DNA of 64,000 bases from Bailinhaonella thermotolerans (GCF_003594875.1 NZ_QZEY01000007.1:1-64000), one strand, 5' to 3'. Shown: positions 1 through 11,521, numbered from the stretch's first letter. Made by a program: numbers and translations. Notes: generated from the letters alone by a model not told the origin.

Positions 1-192
1 GGAGCCCTTGGTGGACCCGGTCAGCAGCGCCTTCTCACCCTTCACAGCCTTGGCCGCGGCGGCGGCCTTGGCGGCGTGCGCGGGGGCGTGGGCGGGGGTG
101 TGGGCCACAGCGGCGGACGCGGCGGTGGCGGTGCCGAGGCCGGCGGTGAGGGTCAGACCCAGGACGGTGGTGGCAATGGTGCGCTTACGCAT
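1..192 (-). CDS. Secreted protein, N-terminal fragment
   Basis: Only the first 64 codons lie in the window; the gene runs off the left edge. The start is the ATG at 192. The protein begins MRKR, followed by a hydrophobic core (TIATTVLGLTLTAGLG) and an Ala-rich cleavage region near ATAASAA, which is a classical Sec signal peptide. After the predicted cut comes an Ala/His/Pro/Lys-rich linker (AHTPAHAPAHAAKAAAAAK) and the beginning of a folded region (EKALLTGSTKG). The protein should be exported. The last residues faintly recall the start of PepSY-type domains in actinomycete secreted proteins, but too little is visible to name a family. There is no close Shine-Dalgarno sequence. Confidence 0.75.
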   Translation of the reverse strand, partial: MRKRTIATTVLGLTLTAGLGTATAASAAVAHTPAHAPAHAAKAAAAAKAVKGEKALLTGSTKGS

Positions 193-678
193 GGCGGAAC
201 CAGTCCTTACGAGACGGGGGGAAAGCGGGGGAAGCGGGCCGCGCCTCGAAAAAAGGGGGGGATTCGAGGGGCCGGGTTCGGCGCTCTCAGCTCGTCATGG
301 CCGGCGCCGGAGACCGGGGCAAAGACCCCGGTCGATATCGCCCACATGCGGGGCGATGTACCTATCTACAACACCCCACCCACCCCATATGTTCCCCACG
401 CCCACCCCAAACCCCCACGTCAACCACACCCCGCCTACGCACCGCGTCACAGCCGCTACACCCCCACTCCGACGTCGGCGAAGCGCCCCCGCGAGGGTGG
501 ACGGCGAGGTTCTACGGGCCTGGCCGAGGCGGCCTCTGGTGGAGGGATCAAGGTCGGGGGCCGCGCCGGCCGTACGAAAAGCTCAGGAGCGGAAAAAGCG
601 AGAGGTTTTCGCGATGGGGACGTGGTTGTTTCTGCCCGCCCGCTTTCGCTCGTCTGGGTCTCGTGTTACGTCTGACGG
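193..678. other. Divergent intergenic region with three inverted repeats
   Basis: This 486-bp gap separates the leftward secreted-protein gene from the rightward glutamine-synthetase-like gene, so it should hold both promoters. Visible structures are an inverted repeat CCTCGAA/TTCGAGG (244-250 and 263-269), a hairpin GACCGGGG/CCCCGGTC with a 6-nt loop (312-333), and directly after it a hairpin ATCGCCC/GGGCGAT with a 7-nt loop (337-357). A C-rich, A/C-only stretch follows at about 370-430. I see no convincing gene here. Confidence 0.5.
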
Positions 679-2091
679 ATGAGGGAGCGGCATGGGGAGC
701 ATGACCTCGCGATCGATCCGGTTGCGCGGCGGGTGCTGGAGCGGGCCGAGGTCGAGGGGATCGAGCTCATCCGGTTCCTGTACGCCGATCACGGTGGGGT
801 GATCCGGGGGAAGGCGTCGTCGCGGTCGCGGCTGGCGGAGCGGATCGGCACCGGGATCGGGCACACGGTGGCGATGATGGCGATGTCGATGCTGGACACG
901 CTCCAGGACGTGGAGGGGCTGGGTCCGGTCGGCGAGGTGCGGATCGTGCCGGACCCGTCCACGTTCGTGCCGCTGCCGTACGCCCCGGGGGCGGCGGCGA
1001 TGCTGGCCGACCTGCGCCTGCCTGACGGCTCGCCCTGGGAGGCGTGTCCCCGGACGTTCCTGAAGGACGCGGTCGCGGAGCTGGCCCGGGAGGGGTACGC
1101 CCTGGTGGCGGCGTTCGAGCCGGAGTTCACGCTGGGGCGGCGGCTGCCGGACTCCGCCGGCGGGCCGGACCGGCTGGTGCCGCTGGACGACAGCCTGTGC
1201 TACTCGACGACCGGGTTCGACCTCGCGCACGACTACGTGATCAAGCTGATGCGGGCGCTGGAAGCGCAGGGGATGCGGGTCGAGCACTACTACCCCGAGC
1301 TGGGGCCCGGGCAGCAGGAGCTGTCGATCCGGCATGCCGCGGCGTTGCGGGCGGCGGACAACCAGGTGCTCTACCGGGAGACCGTGCGCGGGATCGCGTT
1401 CCGGATGACGCTGTGGGCCTCGCTCGCGCCCAAGCCGATCCCGGGCCAGGCGGGGAACGGCGCTCACCTGCACCTGTCGCTGTGGGACGTGGGCGAGTCG
1501 GGGCGGGCGGGGCCGCACAACCTGTTCAGCGCGCCCGGCGACCGCCACGGGCTGTCGGCGACCGGGTACCACTTCATCGGCGGGCTGCTCGAACACCTGC
1601 CCGCGCTCACCGCGCTCACGAGCGGCACCGTGAACGGCTTCCGCCGCCTCGCGCCCCAGACCTGGGCGAGCGCCTACCGCTGCTACGGCCTGGACAACCG
1701 CGAGGCCGCCGTCCGCATCTGCTCACCGGTCGGCGCGGGCTCGGTGAACCTGGAGTTCAAGCCGTCCGACTCCTCCGCCAACCCCTATCTCTCCCTCGGC
1801 GCGGTGATCCACGCCGGCCTGGACGGGGTGCGCCGCGGGCTGGACCCCGGCGAGCCCATGACCGTGGACCCCGCCACCCTCACCGAGGCCGAACGCGCCA
1901 AGCTCGGCGCCACCCGCCTCCCCACCTCCCTGGACGAGGCCCTGGACGCCCTGGAGGCCGACGACCTCCTCATGTCCGCCCTCGGCCCCCTCCGCTCCCG
2001 CGCCTACCTGACGGTCAAACGCGCCGAGGCGAAGGCCTTCGCCGCCCACGACACCGCCTACGAGACCTTCCACCACTTCACCAAGTTCTAG
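679..2091 (+). CDS. Glutamine-synthetase-family ligase
   Basis: A 470-residue member of the glutamine synthetase superfamily, which couples ATP hydrolysis to joining an amine to the gamma-carboxyl of glutamate. Visible landmarks are the metal-binding FEPEFTL (about residue 150), YYPELGPGQQELSI with its second acidic pair, NGAHLHLSLW (equivalent to the NGSGMH loop), the NGFRRLAPQ ATP/Arg loop, NREAAVRI and the C-terminal NLEFKPSDSSANPYL. The loops differ from canonical GlnA (no NGSGMHxH, no MxPD flap), so a gamma-glutamyl-amine ligase of the actinobacterial GlnA2/3/4 group is more likely than the main ammonia-assimilating enzyme; this is inference. The ATG at 679 has no Shine-Dalgarno sequence. 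TACGTC lies six nucleotides upstream, a weak match to the leaderless box seen at other genes here. Confidence 0.85.
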   Translation: MRERHGEHDLAIDPVARRVLERAEVEGIELIRFLYADHGGVIRGKASSRSRLAERIGTGIGHTVAMMAMSMLDTLQDVEGLGPVGEVRIVPDPSTFVPLPYAPGAAAMLADLRLPDGSPWEACPRTFLKDAVAELAREGYALVAAFEPEFTLGRRLPDSAGGPDRLVPLDDSLCYSTTGFDLAHDYVIKLMRALEAQGMRVEHYYPELGPGQQELSIRHAAALRAADNQVLYRETVRGIAFRMTLWASLAPKPIPGQAGNGAHLHLSLWDVGESGRAGPHNLFSAPGDRHGLSATGYHFIGGLLEHLPALTALTSGTVNGFRRLAPQTWASAYRCYGLDNREAAVRICSPVGAGSVNLEFKPSDSSANPYLSLGAVIHAGLDGVRRGLDPGEPMTVDPATLTEAERAKLGATRLPTSLDEALDALEADDLLMSALGPLRSRAYLTVKRAEAKAFAAHDTAYETFHHFTKF

Positions 2092-2110
2092 GACCCCCGG
2101 CCCCACCCAC

Positions 2111-2210
2111 GCGCTCCGCCCTCGCGGACGTTCGGCTCTGGACGAGGCCGCCCCGCCCACGTGCTCCGCGCTCGCGGGCGTTCGGCCCTGAACGAGGCCG
2201 CCCCGCCTGG
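2111..2210. repeat. 50-bp imperfect tandem duplication
   Basis: Two adjacent 50-bp copies, 2111-2160 and 2161-2210, start GCGCTCCGCCCTCGCGG and GTGCTCCGCGCTCGCGG and differ at about eight positions. They lie just after the stop of the glutamine-synthetase-like gene. No open frame with normal codon bias covers them. Confidence 0.8.
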
Positions 2211-2270
2211 GGCTTGGTCCGCTCATGCCGTACGGCCTCGGCCCGGCGGTGGAGGGCCCTCCGCGTGCCG

Positions 2271-2298
2271 CGCCGCGCGGCTCCGCTGCCGCGCGGCG
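2271..2298 (+). terminator. Hairpin after the ligase gene, possible terminator
   Basis: A perfect 10-bp stem CGCCGCGCGG/CCGCGCGGCG encloses an 8-nt loop (2281-2288). It lies about 180 bp past the stop codon at 2091. There is no T tract, which is common for actinomycete terminators. The remainder of the 2092-2448 gap holds the tandem duplication and the 18-mer CCGCTCATGCCGTACGGC (2219-2236), which recurs near 43.3 kb. Confidence 0.5.
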
Positions 2299-2448
2299 GC
2301 GTACGACGCGGGGGCCGCGGGGCGGGTGGTGGGGGTGGGACGGGCGGGGAAGGTCACGAGGGAGTGACTCGGGTTACGAGATGTGGGGGTTGGCCGATAG
2401 CGTGCGCTCTTTAGTGCGTTTGTTTGGATTTGAGGCTCAAGGACGCTC

Positions 2449-3459
2449 ATGACCAACCCCCCGCAGTTCCCGCCGCAACCTGGCCAGCCCTCTCCGGGGC
2501 AGGGGCACCAGCCGCAGCAGCCCTACCCGCCGCAGGGTGGCCAGGGCGGGCAGGGGTACCCTCCACCCGGCCAGCCGTACCCGCCGCAGGCTCCGTACCC
2601 GAACCAGGGCGGCCAGCCTCACCCCGGCGGCCAGCAGTACCCCCAGCAGCCCCCGCCGCAGCAGCCGTACCAGCCGCAGCCGCAGCAGGGCGGTTCGCCG
2701 TACGGCCCGCAACCAGGCGGCGACCCCTACGGGCCGCAGCAGGGCCGTGATCCGTACGGCCGTCCCCAGGACCCGTACGCGCCCCCGCCGCAGGGGGGCC
2801 AGCCTCCCCAGGGCGGTCAGCCTCCGCAGGGCGGTCCCCAGGGCGGGGACCCGTACGCGCGTCCCCCGCAGGGCGGCGATCCCTACGCGCCGCCGCAGCA
2901 GGGCTCCGATCCTTACGGCCGCCCGCAGGACCCGTACGCCCGGCCGCCCCAGGACCCGTACGGCCAGGGCGGGGCGCCGTACGGCGGCGCGCCGGGCGGC
3001 GGGCCCTACGGCGGGCCGGGTGGACCGGGTGGACCGGGCGGGCCGTACGGGGGGCAGCAGCAGCCGTGGCAGCCCCCGGCCGACTCGGGCCGCGGGCGCG
3101 GCGGGGCGCGCGCGGTGAAGTCCGCCGGCAAGACGGTCGCGCTGCGGATCGTCGCGGCCCTGGTCGGCCTGATCGTCGTGGGCGTCGGCGGGTTCGTGAT
3201 CAAGAACCTGACCGGCGACGCCTCGACCGCCAAGGTCGGCGACTGCATGTCGCGCGAGGGCAGGGACGAGGTCAAGGTCGTCGAGTGCAGCGACCCCAAG
3301 GCCGTCTTCACGGTCGGGGCCAAGATCGAGGGCAAGACCGAGACCGAGTTCTCCACCGACGAGCGGATCTGCGCCGCCGCCCCCGGCGCCACCCAGCGCT
3401 ACTGGCAGGGCAAGCGCGGCCGCGCGGGCTACGTGCTCTGCCTCGTCCCCAAGAAGTGA
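2449..3459 (+). CDS. Pro/Gln/Gly-rich membrane protein, LppU/SCO3897-like
   Basis: A 336-residue protein in three parts. Residues 1 to about 220 are a disordered Pro/Gln/Gly/Tyr tract with repeated PYPPQ, GGQPPQGG and DPYG units. A single transmembrane helix follows at about 230-251 (VALRIVAALVGLIVVGVGGF). An 80-residue C-terminal domain carries four cysteines (VGDCMS, VVECSD, ERICAA, YVLCLV), probably forming two disulfides outside the cell. This tail resembles the LppU/SCO3897 family of actinomycete envelope proteins; its function is unknown. The topology is probably cytoplasmic N-terminus with exported C-terminus. The start is well supported: AAGGA lies five nucleotides before the ATG at 2449. 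Confidence 0.8.
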   Translation: MTNPPQFPPQPGQPSPGQGHQPQQPYPPQGGQGGQGYPPPGQPYPPQAPYPNQGGQPHPGGQQYPQQPPPQQPYQPQPQQGGSPYGPQPGGDPYGPQQGRDPYGRPQDPYAPPPQGGQPPQGGQPPQGGPQGGDPYARPPQGGDPYAPPQQGSDPYGRPQDPYARPPQDPYGQGGAPYGGAPGGGPYGGPGGPGGPGGPYGGQQQPWQPPADSGRGRGGARAVKSAGKTVALRIVAALVGLIVVGVGGFVIKNLTGDASTAKVGDCMSREGRDEVKVVECSDPKAVFTVGAKIEGKTETEFSTDERICAAAPGATQRYWQGKRGRAGYVLCLVPKK

Positions 3460-3800
3460 CCCGCGTACGGCTCACGCCCGCCTGACACCGCGCGGCTCGC
3501 GTGCGGCACGGCTCACGCCCCGCCGGGCCCTCCGCAGCCGCGCGACGCCGTACGGCTCGCGCTCGGGGATCGCCCGGGCGGCGCGTGCTCAGGTGGTGCC
3601 GGGACGGCCCGGGAGCGCGGAGGGCCCGGGTCGGGCGGATGCGGGGTGGGGCAGGGCGCGGGCCTCGTCGAGGGTGAGGGCCGCGCCTTCGGCCGCGAGG
3701 CGGGCGTGGTCCTCGTCGCCGGGGGCCGCGCGGGAGCGGGACCGGCGCGGCCTCGCCCTGCCGGTGCGGACCGGGCAAAGATGAGGGAGAATGTCCCTAT
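3460..3800. other. Intergenic region with CCGTACGGCTCGCG motifs
   Basis: A 341-bp gap. Its first third has degenerate short repeats of the form GTACGGCTC(A/G)CGC, best seen at 3548-3562. The 3' end has a small inverted repeat AGGGA-GAATG-TCCCT (about 3784-3798) directly ahead of the next ATG. I found no supported gene; open frames here lack the codon bias of their neighbours. Confidence 0.4.
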
Positions 3801-4208
3801 ATGGCCTATTTCGCCTGCCGAGGCTGCCGGCAACCGCTCACCCCGCACCTGGTGGAGGTACGGCTGCCGCCCCTGGTCCCCGGTGAGAACGAGGCGGGCC
3901 GGATCCGCCCGCCGCGCGTGCCCCGGGGCGCCTGGGCCCTGAACCTCCACCCGGACGAAGGGCTCTACGAGCCCCGGGGCGTGGTGATCCACCCCGGCGA
4001 CATCACCGGCACCCGCCGGCACCCCGACCCCGACCGCCTCGGCGTGGCGTGCTGCCGCGGCCCCTCCGGCACGGACGGCCCGAACCTGATCTGCTCCGTG
4101 TGCGAGGCCGACGTGGCCGCCGAGCAGGGCGACTGCTGGACCCAGAACCAGGTCGTCCTGGACCTCCCCCGCGTGATCCACTCCTTCACCGAGGACCCGG
4201 ACCTCTGA
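3801..4208 (+). CDS. Zinc-ribbon-like hypothetical protein
   Basis: A 135-residue soluble protein starting MAYFACRGCRQPL. An N-terminal CxxC (C6/C9) and a later CC...CSVC cluster (about residues 84-100) could form a zinc site. A conserved-looking middle section (GAWALNLHPDEG, VVIHPGDITG) and an aromatic C-terminus (DCWTQNQVVLDL) give it the composition of a real folded protein, and its codon bias is normal. I do not recognise the family. It stands alone between a membrane-protein gene and the convergent DUF418 gene. The start is the ATG at 3801; the region before it holds a short inverted repeat but no clear ribosome site. Confidence 0.65.
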   Translation: MAYFACRGCRQPLTPHLVEVRLPPLVPGENEAGRIRPPRVPRGAWALNLHPDEGLYEPRGVVIHPGDITGTRRHPDPDRLGVACCRGPSGTDGPNLICSVCEADVAAEQGDCWTQNQVVLDLPRVIHSFTEDPDL

Positions 4209-4288
4209 CCGCCCCGGCCTCCCGTACGACCTGAGTCCCGCCCCCGCACGGCCCAATCGCCGCCATGTCGCGCGGGCCGCCCGCCGTA

Positions 4289-5548
4289 CTAGCCGGGCAG
4301 GACGCCGGGGCGGGGCTCGCGCCGCCAGGGCCGGCCGTACGTCGCCGACCGCAGGACCCACTCCACCGGGCCGTGCCGGTGCCGCCGCGTCCACCACGCG
4401 CTCACCGCGAGCTGCGCCGCGTAGACGATCACCGCGAGGGCGAGCACCACCACCGGCCTGAGCTGGTCGTACAGCGCCAGGCCGTACCCGGTGAACACCA
4501 GCGCCCCGACGACGGACTGCGCGACGTAGTTGGAGGCCGCCAGCCGCCCGGCCGGGGCGAACACCAGCCCGGCCCGGGGACGCCGCCGGACCACGCGCAG
4601 CAGCGTCGCGCAGTGGGCGGCGGCCAGCGCCGGCCCGGCCAGCACGTTCACCACCAGCACGGACAGATCGCTCTGGCCCCCCGCCACGATGACCACCGCC
4701 GCGGCGGCCCCCGCGGTGAACCCGATCACCTGAGCGCGCCCGAGCCACCGGTCCGGCGTGTCCTCCAGCAGGCGCGCCCGCCCCGCCGCCAGGCCGAGGA
4801 AGGCGACCATGAGCACCATGATCACGTTCGACAGGATCCCCGTCGGCAGCCAGGCCGGGTCCGCGTTCGCCAGGAACACGTCGGAGAAGTGCCCCCGGAA
4901 GGCGTCGAACGGCTCCGCCGTCTCGGGCGACCAGGGCGGCCCCGCGGCCTCGCCGATCTCGGAGGGCTCCCCGTCCCGGGGCGCGACGAACTCGGGCGTG
5001 ATGATCTGGTCCTCAGCCGGCCGGTCGGGCACCTCGCCGCCCTCCGCGCCCCCGGCCCCCAGGCACGCGAGGAGCGCGGACCCGCCGGCCAGCCACGCCA
5101 CCGGCAGGGCGAACAGGACGCCGCCGGTGATCGCCGCCGTCCGCGGCCGCATCCGCCGGGCCACCAGCAGGATCAGGCCCACCACGGCGTACGCCGTCAG
5201 GATGTCCCCGTCCCAGATCAGCAGCGCGTGCGCCAGCCCGACCGCGAACAGGGCCGCGCACCGCCGCAGCGTCCGCGCGACCACCGAAGCCCCGTCCCGC
5301 GCGGCCGCCTCCATCTGGAGCGCGAAGGAGTACCCGAACAGGAACGAGAACAGCACGTAGAACTTCCCGGTGAACAGCACGTCCACGACCGCCCGCGCCG
5401 CGTCGTCCACCGACCCCGGCGACCCGCCCGCTCCCTCGCCCCACTCCGACGTGGCCATGATCTGCAGATTGACCACGAGAATCCCGAACACCGCGAACCC
5501 TCGCAGAACATCGAGCTCAAGGATTCTGCGCCCAGGAGGAGTAATCAC
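4289..5548 (-). CDS. DUF418 family integral membrane protein
   Basis: A 419-residue polytopic membrane protein with about ten hydrophobic segments. Family landmarks are the start RRILELDVLRGFAVFGILVVN, the motif LFSFLFGYSF near residue 75, a mid-protein loop rich in Glu/Pro, and the C-terminal GPVEWVLRSATYG, which is the usual DUF418/YeiB ending. The family is related to acyltransferase-3 and HGSNAT-like membrane transferases; substrates are not known. The start is the GTG at 5548, chosen because TACATT lies six nucleotides upstream and there is no Shine-Dalgarno sequence, so a leaderless mRNA is likely. It converges with the zinc-ribbon gene. Confidence 0.85.
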   Translation of the reverse strand: MITPPGRRILELDVLRGFAVFGILVVNLQIMATSEWGEGAGGSPGSVDDAARAVVDVLFTGKFYVLFSFLFGYSFALQMEAAARDGASVVARTLRRCAALFAVGLAHALLIWDGDILTAYAVVGLILLVARRMRPRTAAITGGVLFALPVAWLAGGSALLACLGAGGAEGGEVPDRPAEDQIITPEFVAPRDGEPSEIGEAAGPPWSPETAEPFDAFRGHFSDVFLANADPAWLPTGILSNVIMVLMVAFLGLAAGRARLLEDTPDRWLGRAQVIGFTAGAAAAVVIVAGGQSDLSVLVVNVLAGPALAAAHCATLLRVVRRRPRAGLVFAPAGRLAASNYVAQSVVGALVFTGYGLALYDQLRPVVVLALAVIVYAAQLAVSAWWTRRHRHGPVEWVLRSATYGRPWRREPRPGVLPG

Positions 5549-5554
5549 CGCCCA

Positions 5555-5560
5555 AATGTA
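5555..5560 (-). promoter_or_regulatory. Predicted -10 box, leaderless start of the DUF418 gene
   Basis: On the minus strand TACATT is followed by TGGGCG and then the GTG start. A TANNNT box six nucleotides before the start codon, with no Shine-Dalgarno, recurs at seven other genes in this window. Confidence 0.55.
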
Positions 5561-5663
5561 AAGTCAACCCCCACCCCGCGCACCCCCACCCAGCGCCCCC
5601 TCCCCGTTACCCCCCATCCAGCGCACCCCACCCCGCACCCCGCTCCCCCGCACACCCATCCCT

Positions 5664-5715
5664 CGCGGTGATCACCCGATTCGCGCACAAGATGTTCGAA
5701 ACCCCATGATCACGA
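5664..5715. repeat. GTGATC-type inverted repeat, copy A
   Basis: The left arm GTGATCACCCGATTCG and the right arm CGAAACCCCATGATCAC form an imperfect palindrome around a short loop. It lies between the divergent DUF418 gene and the hisA block. Its ends resemble three other intergenic palindromes, near 7.7, 19.4 and 24.6 kb. Confidence 0.6.
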
Positions 5716-5814
5716 CGAGGAGCGGCGTCGGCGGCCGGAGGCTGAGGGCCGGTGTGACGGGGGGCGGGTGTCTCGGGGAGTGACACGGGACGGTGCGGTC
5801 GCGCAGGTCACCGG

Positions 5815-5820
5815 TAGCAT
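5815..5820 (+). promoter_or_regulatory. Predicted -10 box of the hisA block
   Basis: TAGCAT is followed by CTGGGC and the GTG at 5827. There is no Shine-Dalgarno sequence, so the first gene of the block is probably translated from a leaderless mRNA. Confidence 0.55.
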
Positions 5821-5826
5821 CTGGGC

Positions 5827-6165
5827 GTGAGCAAGGAGAGGGCGCGGCGGAGGGCCGAGCGCGAGGCCGAGCGGGCCCGCGCGATGGCCGAGCGCGCCCG
5901 CAGGGAGGAGCGCGTCCGGCGGCGCCGGGAGCTGCGCGCCCGCGTGCGCGGCGCGCTGCCGCGGCGCGTGCGCGTGGCCAGGCAGCGCGGGCTGCTGGCG
6001 CGGCGGCGCAGGAGCCAGAACGCCGTGGCCGTGGTGCTCTTCCTGTTCGTGCAGGTGGCGGGCTGGTTCCTGCTCGACGGCTGGGCCGCCCGCATCGCCC
6101 TGTTCCTGTTCTCGCTGCTGTTGCTCCCGGTGTTCGTCACCCTCGCCTTCGACCGGAGGTCGTAA
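5827..6165 (+). CDS. Small basic two-helix membrane protein
   Basis: A 112-residue protein. The first 65 residues are extremely rich in Arg, Ala and Glu (SKERARRRAEREAERARAM) and should form a long charged helix in the cytoplasm. Two hydrophobic helices follow at about 66-84 (NAVAVVLFLFVQVAGWFLL) and 89-107 (ARIALFLFSLLLLPVFVTL). No family is recognised. The gene ends 3 bp before the hisA start, so the two are co-transcribed. The GTG start at 5827 is supported by the TAGCAT box six nucleotides before it. It may be a membrane tether or only a passenger of the block. Confidence 0.7.
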   Translation: MSKERARRRAEREAERARAMAERARREERVRRRRELRARVRGALPRRVRVARQRGLLARRRRSQNAVAVVLFLFVQVAGWFLLDGWAARIALFLFSLLLLPVFVTLAFDRRS

Positions 6166-6168
6166 GAA

Positions 6169-6888
6169 ATGTCGCTTGAGCTCCTGCCCGCCGTGGACGT
6201 CGCCGACGGGCAGGCCGTCCGTCTGGTCCAGGGCGCCGCCGGCACCGAGACGTCGTACGGCGACCCGCTCGCCGCCGCGCTCGCCTGGCAGGAGGCGGGG
6301 GCCGAGTGGATCCATCTGGTGGACCTGGACGCGGCGTTCGGCCGGGGCTCGAACCGCGAACTGCTGGCCGACGTCGTCGGCAGGCTGGACGTGAAGGTGG
6401 AGATGTCGGGCGGCATCCGCGACGACGAGTCGCTGGCGAACGCCCTGGCCACCGGCTGCCGCCGGGTGAACATCGGCACCGCGGCGCTGGAGGACCCCGC
6501 GTGGGTCGCCAAGATCATCGCTGAGCACGGCGACAGGATCGCGGTCGGCCTGGACGTGCGCGGCACCACGCTCGCCGCCCGCGGCTGGACCCGCGACGGC
6601 GGCGACCTGTGGGAGGTCCTGGCCCGGCTCGACTCCGAGGGCTGCCCCCGCTACGTCGTGACCGACGTGACCAAGGACGGCACGCTGCGCGGCCCCAACC
6701 TGGACCTGCTGCGCGAGGTCTGCGCCCGCACCGACAAGCCGGTGGTGGCCAGCGGTGGCGTGTCCAGCCTGGACGACCTGCGCGCCCTTTCGTCCCTCAC
6801 CCCGATCGGCGTCGAGGGCGCGATCGTCGGCAAGGCGCTGTACGCCGGCGCGTTCACCCTCGAAGAGGCGCTGGAGGCGGTCCGTTGA
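6169..6888 (+). CDS. priA: PriA phosphoribosyl isomerase (HisA/TrpF)
   Basis: A 239-residue (beta-alpha)8-barrel isomerase. In Actinobacteria the HisA-type enzyme is usually PriA, which isomerises both ProFAR in histidine synthesis and phosphoribosylanthranilate in tryptophan synthesis. Landmarks are [15 protein letters not shown] with the first catalytic Asp, the phosphate loops SGGIRDD and [22 protein letters not shown] with the second Asp, and VASGGVSS and [10 protein letters not shown] near the end. GGAGGT precedes the ATG at 6169 by about nine nucleotides. The reading frame overlaps the hisF start (TTGA). The dual activity is inferred from the lineage; no trpF is visible in this window. 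Confidence 0.9.
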   Translation: MSLELLPAVDVADGQAVRLVQGAAGTETSYGDPLAAALAWQEAGAEWIHLVDLDAAFGRGSNRELLADVVGRLDVKVEMSGGIRDDESLANALATGCRRVNIGTAALEDPAWVAKIIAEHGDRIAVGLDVRGTTLAARGWTRDGGDLWEVLARLDSEGCPRYVVTDVTKDGTLRGPNLDLLREVCARTDKPVVASGGVSSLDDLRALSSLTPIGVEGAIVGKALYAGAFTLEEALEAVR

Positions 6889-7646
6889 GCGTCGCCGTAC
6901 GCGTGATCCCCTGCCTGGACGTCGACGCCGGCCGCGTGGTCAAGGGCGTCAACTTCCGGGGCCTGCGCGACGCGGGCGACCCCGTCGAGCTGGCCCGCCG
7001 CTACGACGAGGAGGGCGCCGACGAGCTGACCTTCCTCGACATCACCGCCTCCTCGGGCGAGCGCGAGACGATGTTCGACGTCGTACGGCGCACCGCCGAG
7101 CAGGTCTTCATCCCGCTGACGGTCGGCGGCGGCGTGCGCTCGGTCGAGGACGTGGACCGGCTCCTGCGCACCGGGGCCGACAAGGTCTCCCTGAACACCG
7201 CGGCGATCGCCCGTCCCGAGCTGCTGTCGGAGGCGTCGGAGCGCTTCGGCGCCCAGTGCGTCGTGCTCTCGGTGGACGCCCGCCGCGCCGAGGGCACCGC
7301 GTCGGGCTTCGAGGTCACCACCCACGGCGGGAGGCGGGGCACCGGCATCGACGCGGTGGAGTGGGCCGCCCGCGCCCAGGAGCTCGGCGTCGGCGAGATC
7401 CTCCTCAACTCGATGGACGGCGACGGCACCAGGGCCGGCTACGACCTGGAGATGATCCGCGCCGTCCGCGCCGCGGTGACGCTGCCGGTCATCGCCAGCG
7501 GCGGCGCGGGCAGGCTGGAGGACTTCCCCCCGGCGGTCGAGGCCGGCGCCGACGCCGTCCTCGCGGCCAGCGTCTTCCACTTCGGCCAGCTCAAGATCTC
7601 CGAGGTCAAGGACACCCTCCGCGAAGCGGGCCACCCCGTCCGCTGA
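6885..7646 (+). CDS. hisF: Imidazole glycerol phosphate synthase, HisF
   Basis: A 253-residue cyclase subunit of IGP synthase; it takes ammonia from HisH and converts PRFAR to IGP and AICAR. Signature motifs are [62 protein letters not shown] with the catalytic Asp, and VIASGGAG. The start is TTG at 6885, which overlaps the priA stop by four nucleotides and has GGAGG five to six nucleotides upstream. Its partner hisH is not downstream in the same direction but faces it across the inverted repeat at 7664-7743. Confidence 0.93.
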   Translation: MSVAVRVIPCLDVDAGRVVKGVNFRGLRDAGDPVELARRYDEEGADELTFLDITASSGERETMFDVVRRTAEQVFIPLTVGGGVRSVEDVDRLLRTGADKVSLNTAAIARPELLSEASERFGAQCVVLSVDARRAEGTASGFEVTTHGGRRGTGIDAVEWAARAQELGVGEILLNSMDGDGTRAGYDLEMIRAVRAAVTLPVIASGGAGRLEDFPPAVEAGADAVLAASVFHFGQLKISEVKDTLREAGHPVR

Positions 7647-7663
7647 CGGCGCCCCGAAAACAT

Positions 7664-7743
7664 GTCGTGATCTTGCGATTCCGCCCCGCCGGGGGCACCA
7701 CCCGGCGCCCGAAGGCGTGGGGCGGGAATCGCAAGATCACGAC
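7664..7743. terminator. Long inverted repeat between hisF and hisH (copy B)
   Basis: Perfect 19-nt arms (left arm gtcgtgatcttgcgattcc at 7664-7682; its complement at 7725-7743) continue for six more pairs (GCCCC/GGGGC) with one bulged base. The loop contains a second stem, CGCCGGG/CCCGGCG. Placed 18 bp after the hisF stop and 19 bp after the convergent hisH stop, it is well placed to be a bidirectional terminator. Its ends are shared with the palindromes near 5.7, 19.4 and 24.6 kb. Confidence 0.8.
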
Positions 7744-7762
7744 GAGGGTATCGGCAAGGAGG

Positions 7763-8398
7763 TCAGAGGGTCCCGAGCCAGTTGCGGAGGAGGGCCTGGC
7801 CGGCGTCGCCCGACTTCTCCGGGTGGAACTGGGTGGCCATGAGCGGGCCGTTCTCCACCGCCGCGACGAAGTCCACGCCGTGGTGGGACCAGGTGACCTT
7901 GGGCCTGGCGAAGCCGGGGCCGGGTTCGAGCTCCCAGTGGCGTACGCCGTAGGAGTGCACGAAGTAGAACCGCGTCTCCGGGTCCAGGCCCGCGAACAGG
8001 ACCGAGTCCTCCGCCGCGCGCACGGTGTTCCAGCCCATGTGCGGCAGGACCGGGGCCTCCAGGCGGTCCACCGTCCCCGGCCACTCGCCGCAGCCGTCGG
8101 TGACCCGGCCGTGCTCCACGCCCTTGCCGAACAGGATCTGCATGCCCACGCAGATGCCCAGCACCGGGCGGCCCCCCGACAGGCGGCGGGCGATGATCCG
8201 GTCGCCGTGGACGCCCTTGAGGCCGTCCATGCAGGCGGCGAACGCGCCGACGCCCGGCACGACCAGGCCGTCCGCCTCCAGCGCCGCCGACATGTCGGAC
8301 GTGACGGTCACCGCCGCGCCCGCCCGCTCCAGCGCGCGCTCGGCCGAGCGCAGGTTGCCCGACCCGTAGTCGAGCACCACCACGTCAGGTTTCACCAT
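7763..8398 (-). CDS. hisH: IGP synthase glutaminase subunit, HisH
   Basis: A 211-residue class I glutamine amidotransferase that supplies ammonia to HisF. The triad is visible: the nucleophile Cys in LGICVGMQ (about residue 83), and the His/Glu of ATQFHPEKS near the C-terminus. The oxyanion strand VVPGVGAF and the HMGWN loop are also present. The ATG at 8398 overlaps the stop of the upstream small membrane gene by seven nucleotides. It is the last gene of the leftward his block and is separated from hisF by the palindromic element. Confidence 0.92.
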   Translation of the reverse strand: MVKPDVVVLDYGSGNLRSAERALERAGAAVTVTSDMSAALEADGLVVPGVGAFAACMDGLKGVHGDRIIARRLSGGRPVLGICVGMQILFGKGVEHGRVTDGCGEWPGTVDRLEAPVLPHMGWNTVRAAEDSVLFAGLDPETRFYFVHSYGVRHWELEPGPGFARPKVTWSHHGVDFVAAVENGPLMATQFHPEKSGDAGQALLRNWLGTL

Positions 8399-8543
8399 CG
8401 GAGCACCCCCGCCACGATCGCCAGTACCGCGCCGAGGCCGAGCACCACGGCGAACAACCTGATCCCCATCCGGATGAACGAGACCACGCCGCCGATCAGG
8501 AACAGCCCCAGGAAGATCAGGGCGATGGCGACCCAGTTCTCGG

Positions 8544-8547
<4 letters not shown>
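8392..8547 (-). CDS. 51-residue two-helix membrane protein in the his block
   Basis: A very short gene between hisB and hisH. GTG at 8547 overlaps the hisB stop (GTGA), and its own stop overlaps the hisH ATG by seven nucleotides, so it is translationally coupled on both sides. The peptide starts [14 protein letters not shown] and is almost entirely two hydrophobic helices (about residues 6-22 and 29-48) joined by SFIRMGIR. No family is recognised. The double overlap and normal codon bias argue that it is real; a role in histidine synthesis is only suggested by position. Confidence 0.75.

Positions 8548-11521
<2,974 letters not shown>

Noticed and set aside
193-400. Cyclic-di-AMP (ydaO-type) riboswitch ahead of the secreted-protein gene
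   Set aside because: Such switches precede actinomycete wall hydrolases and hairpins are present here, but I could not find the conserved core sequences.
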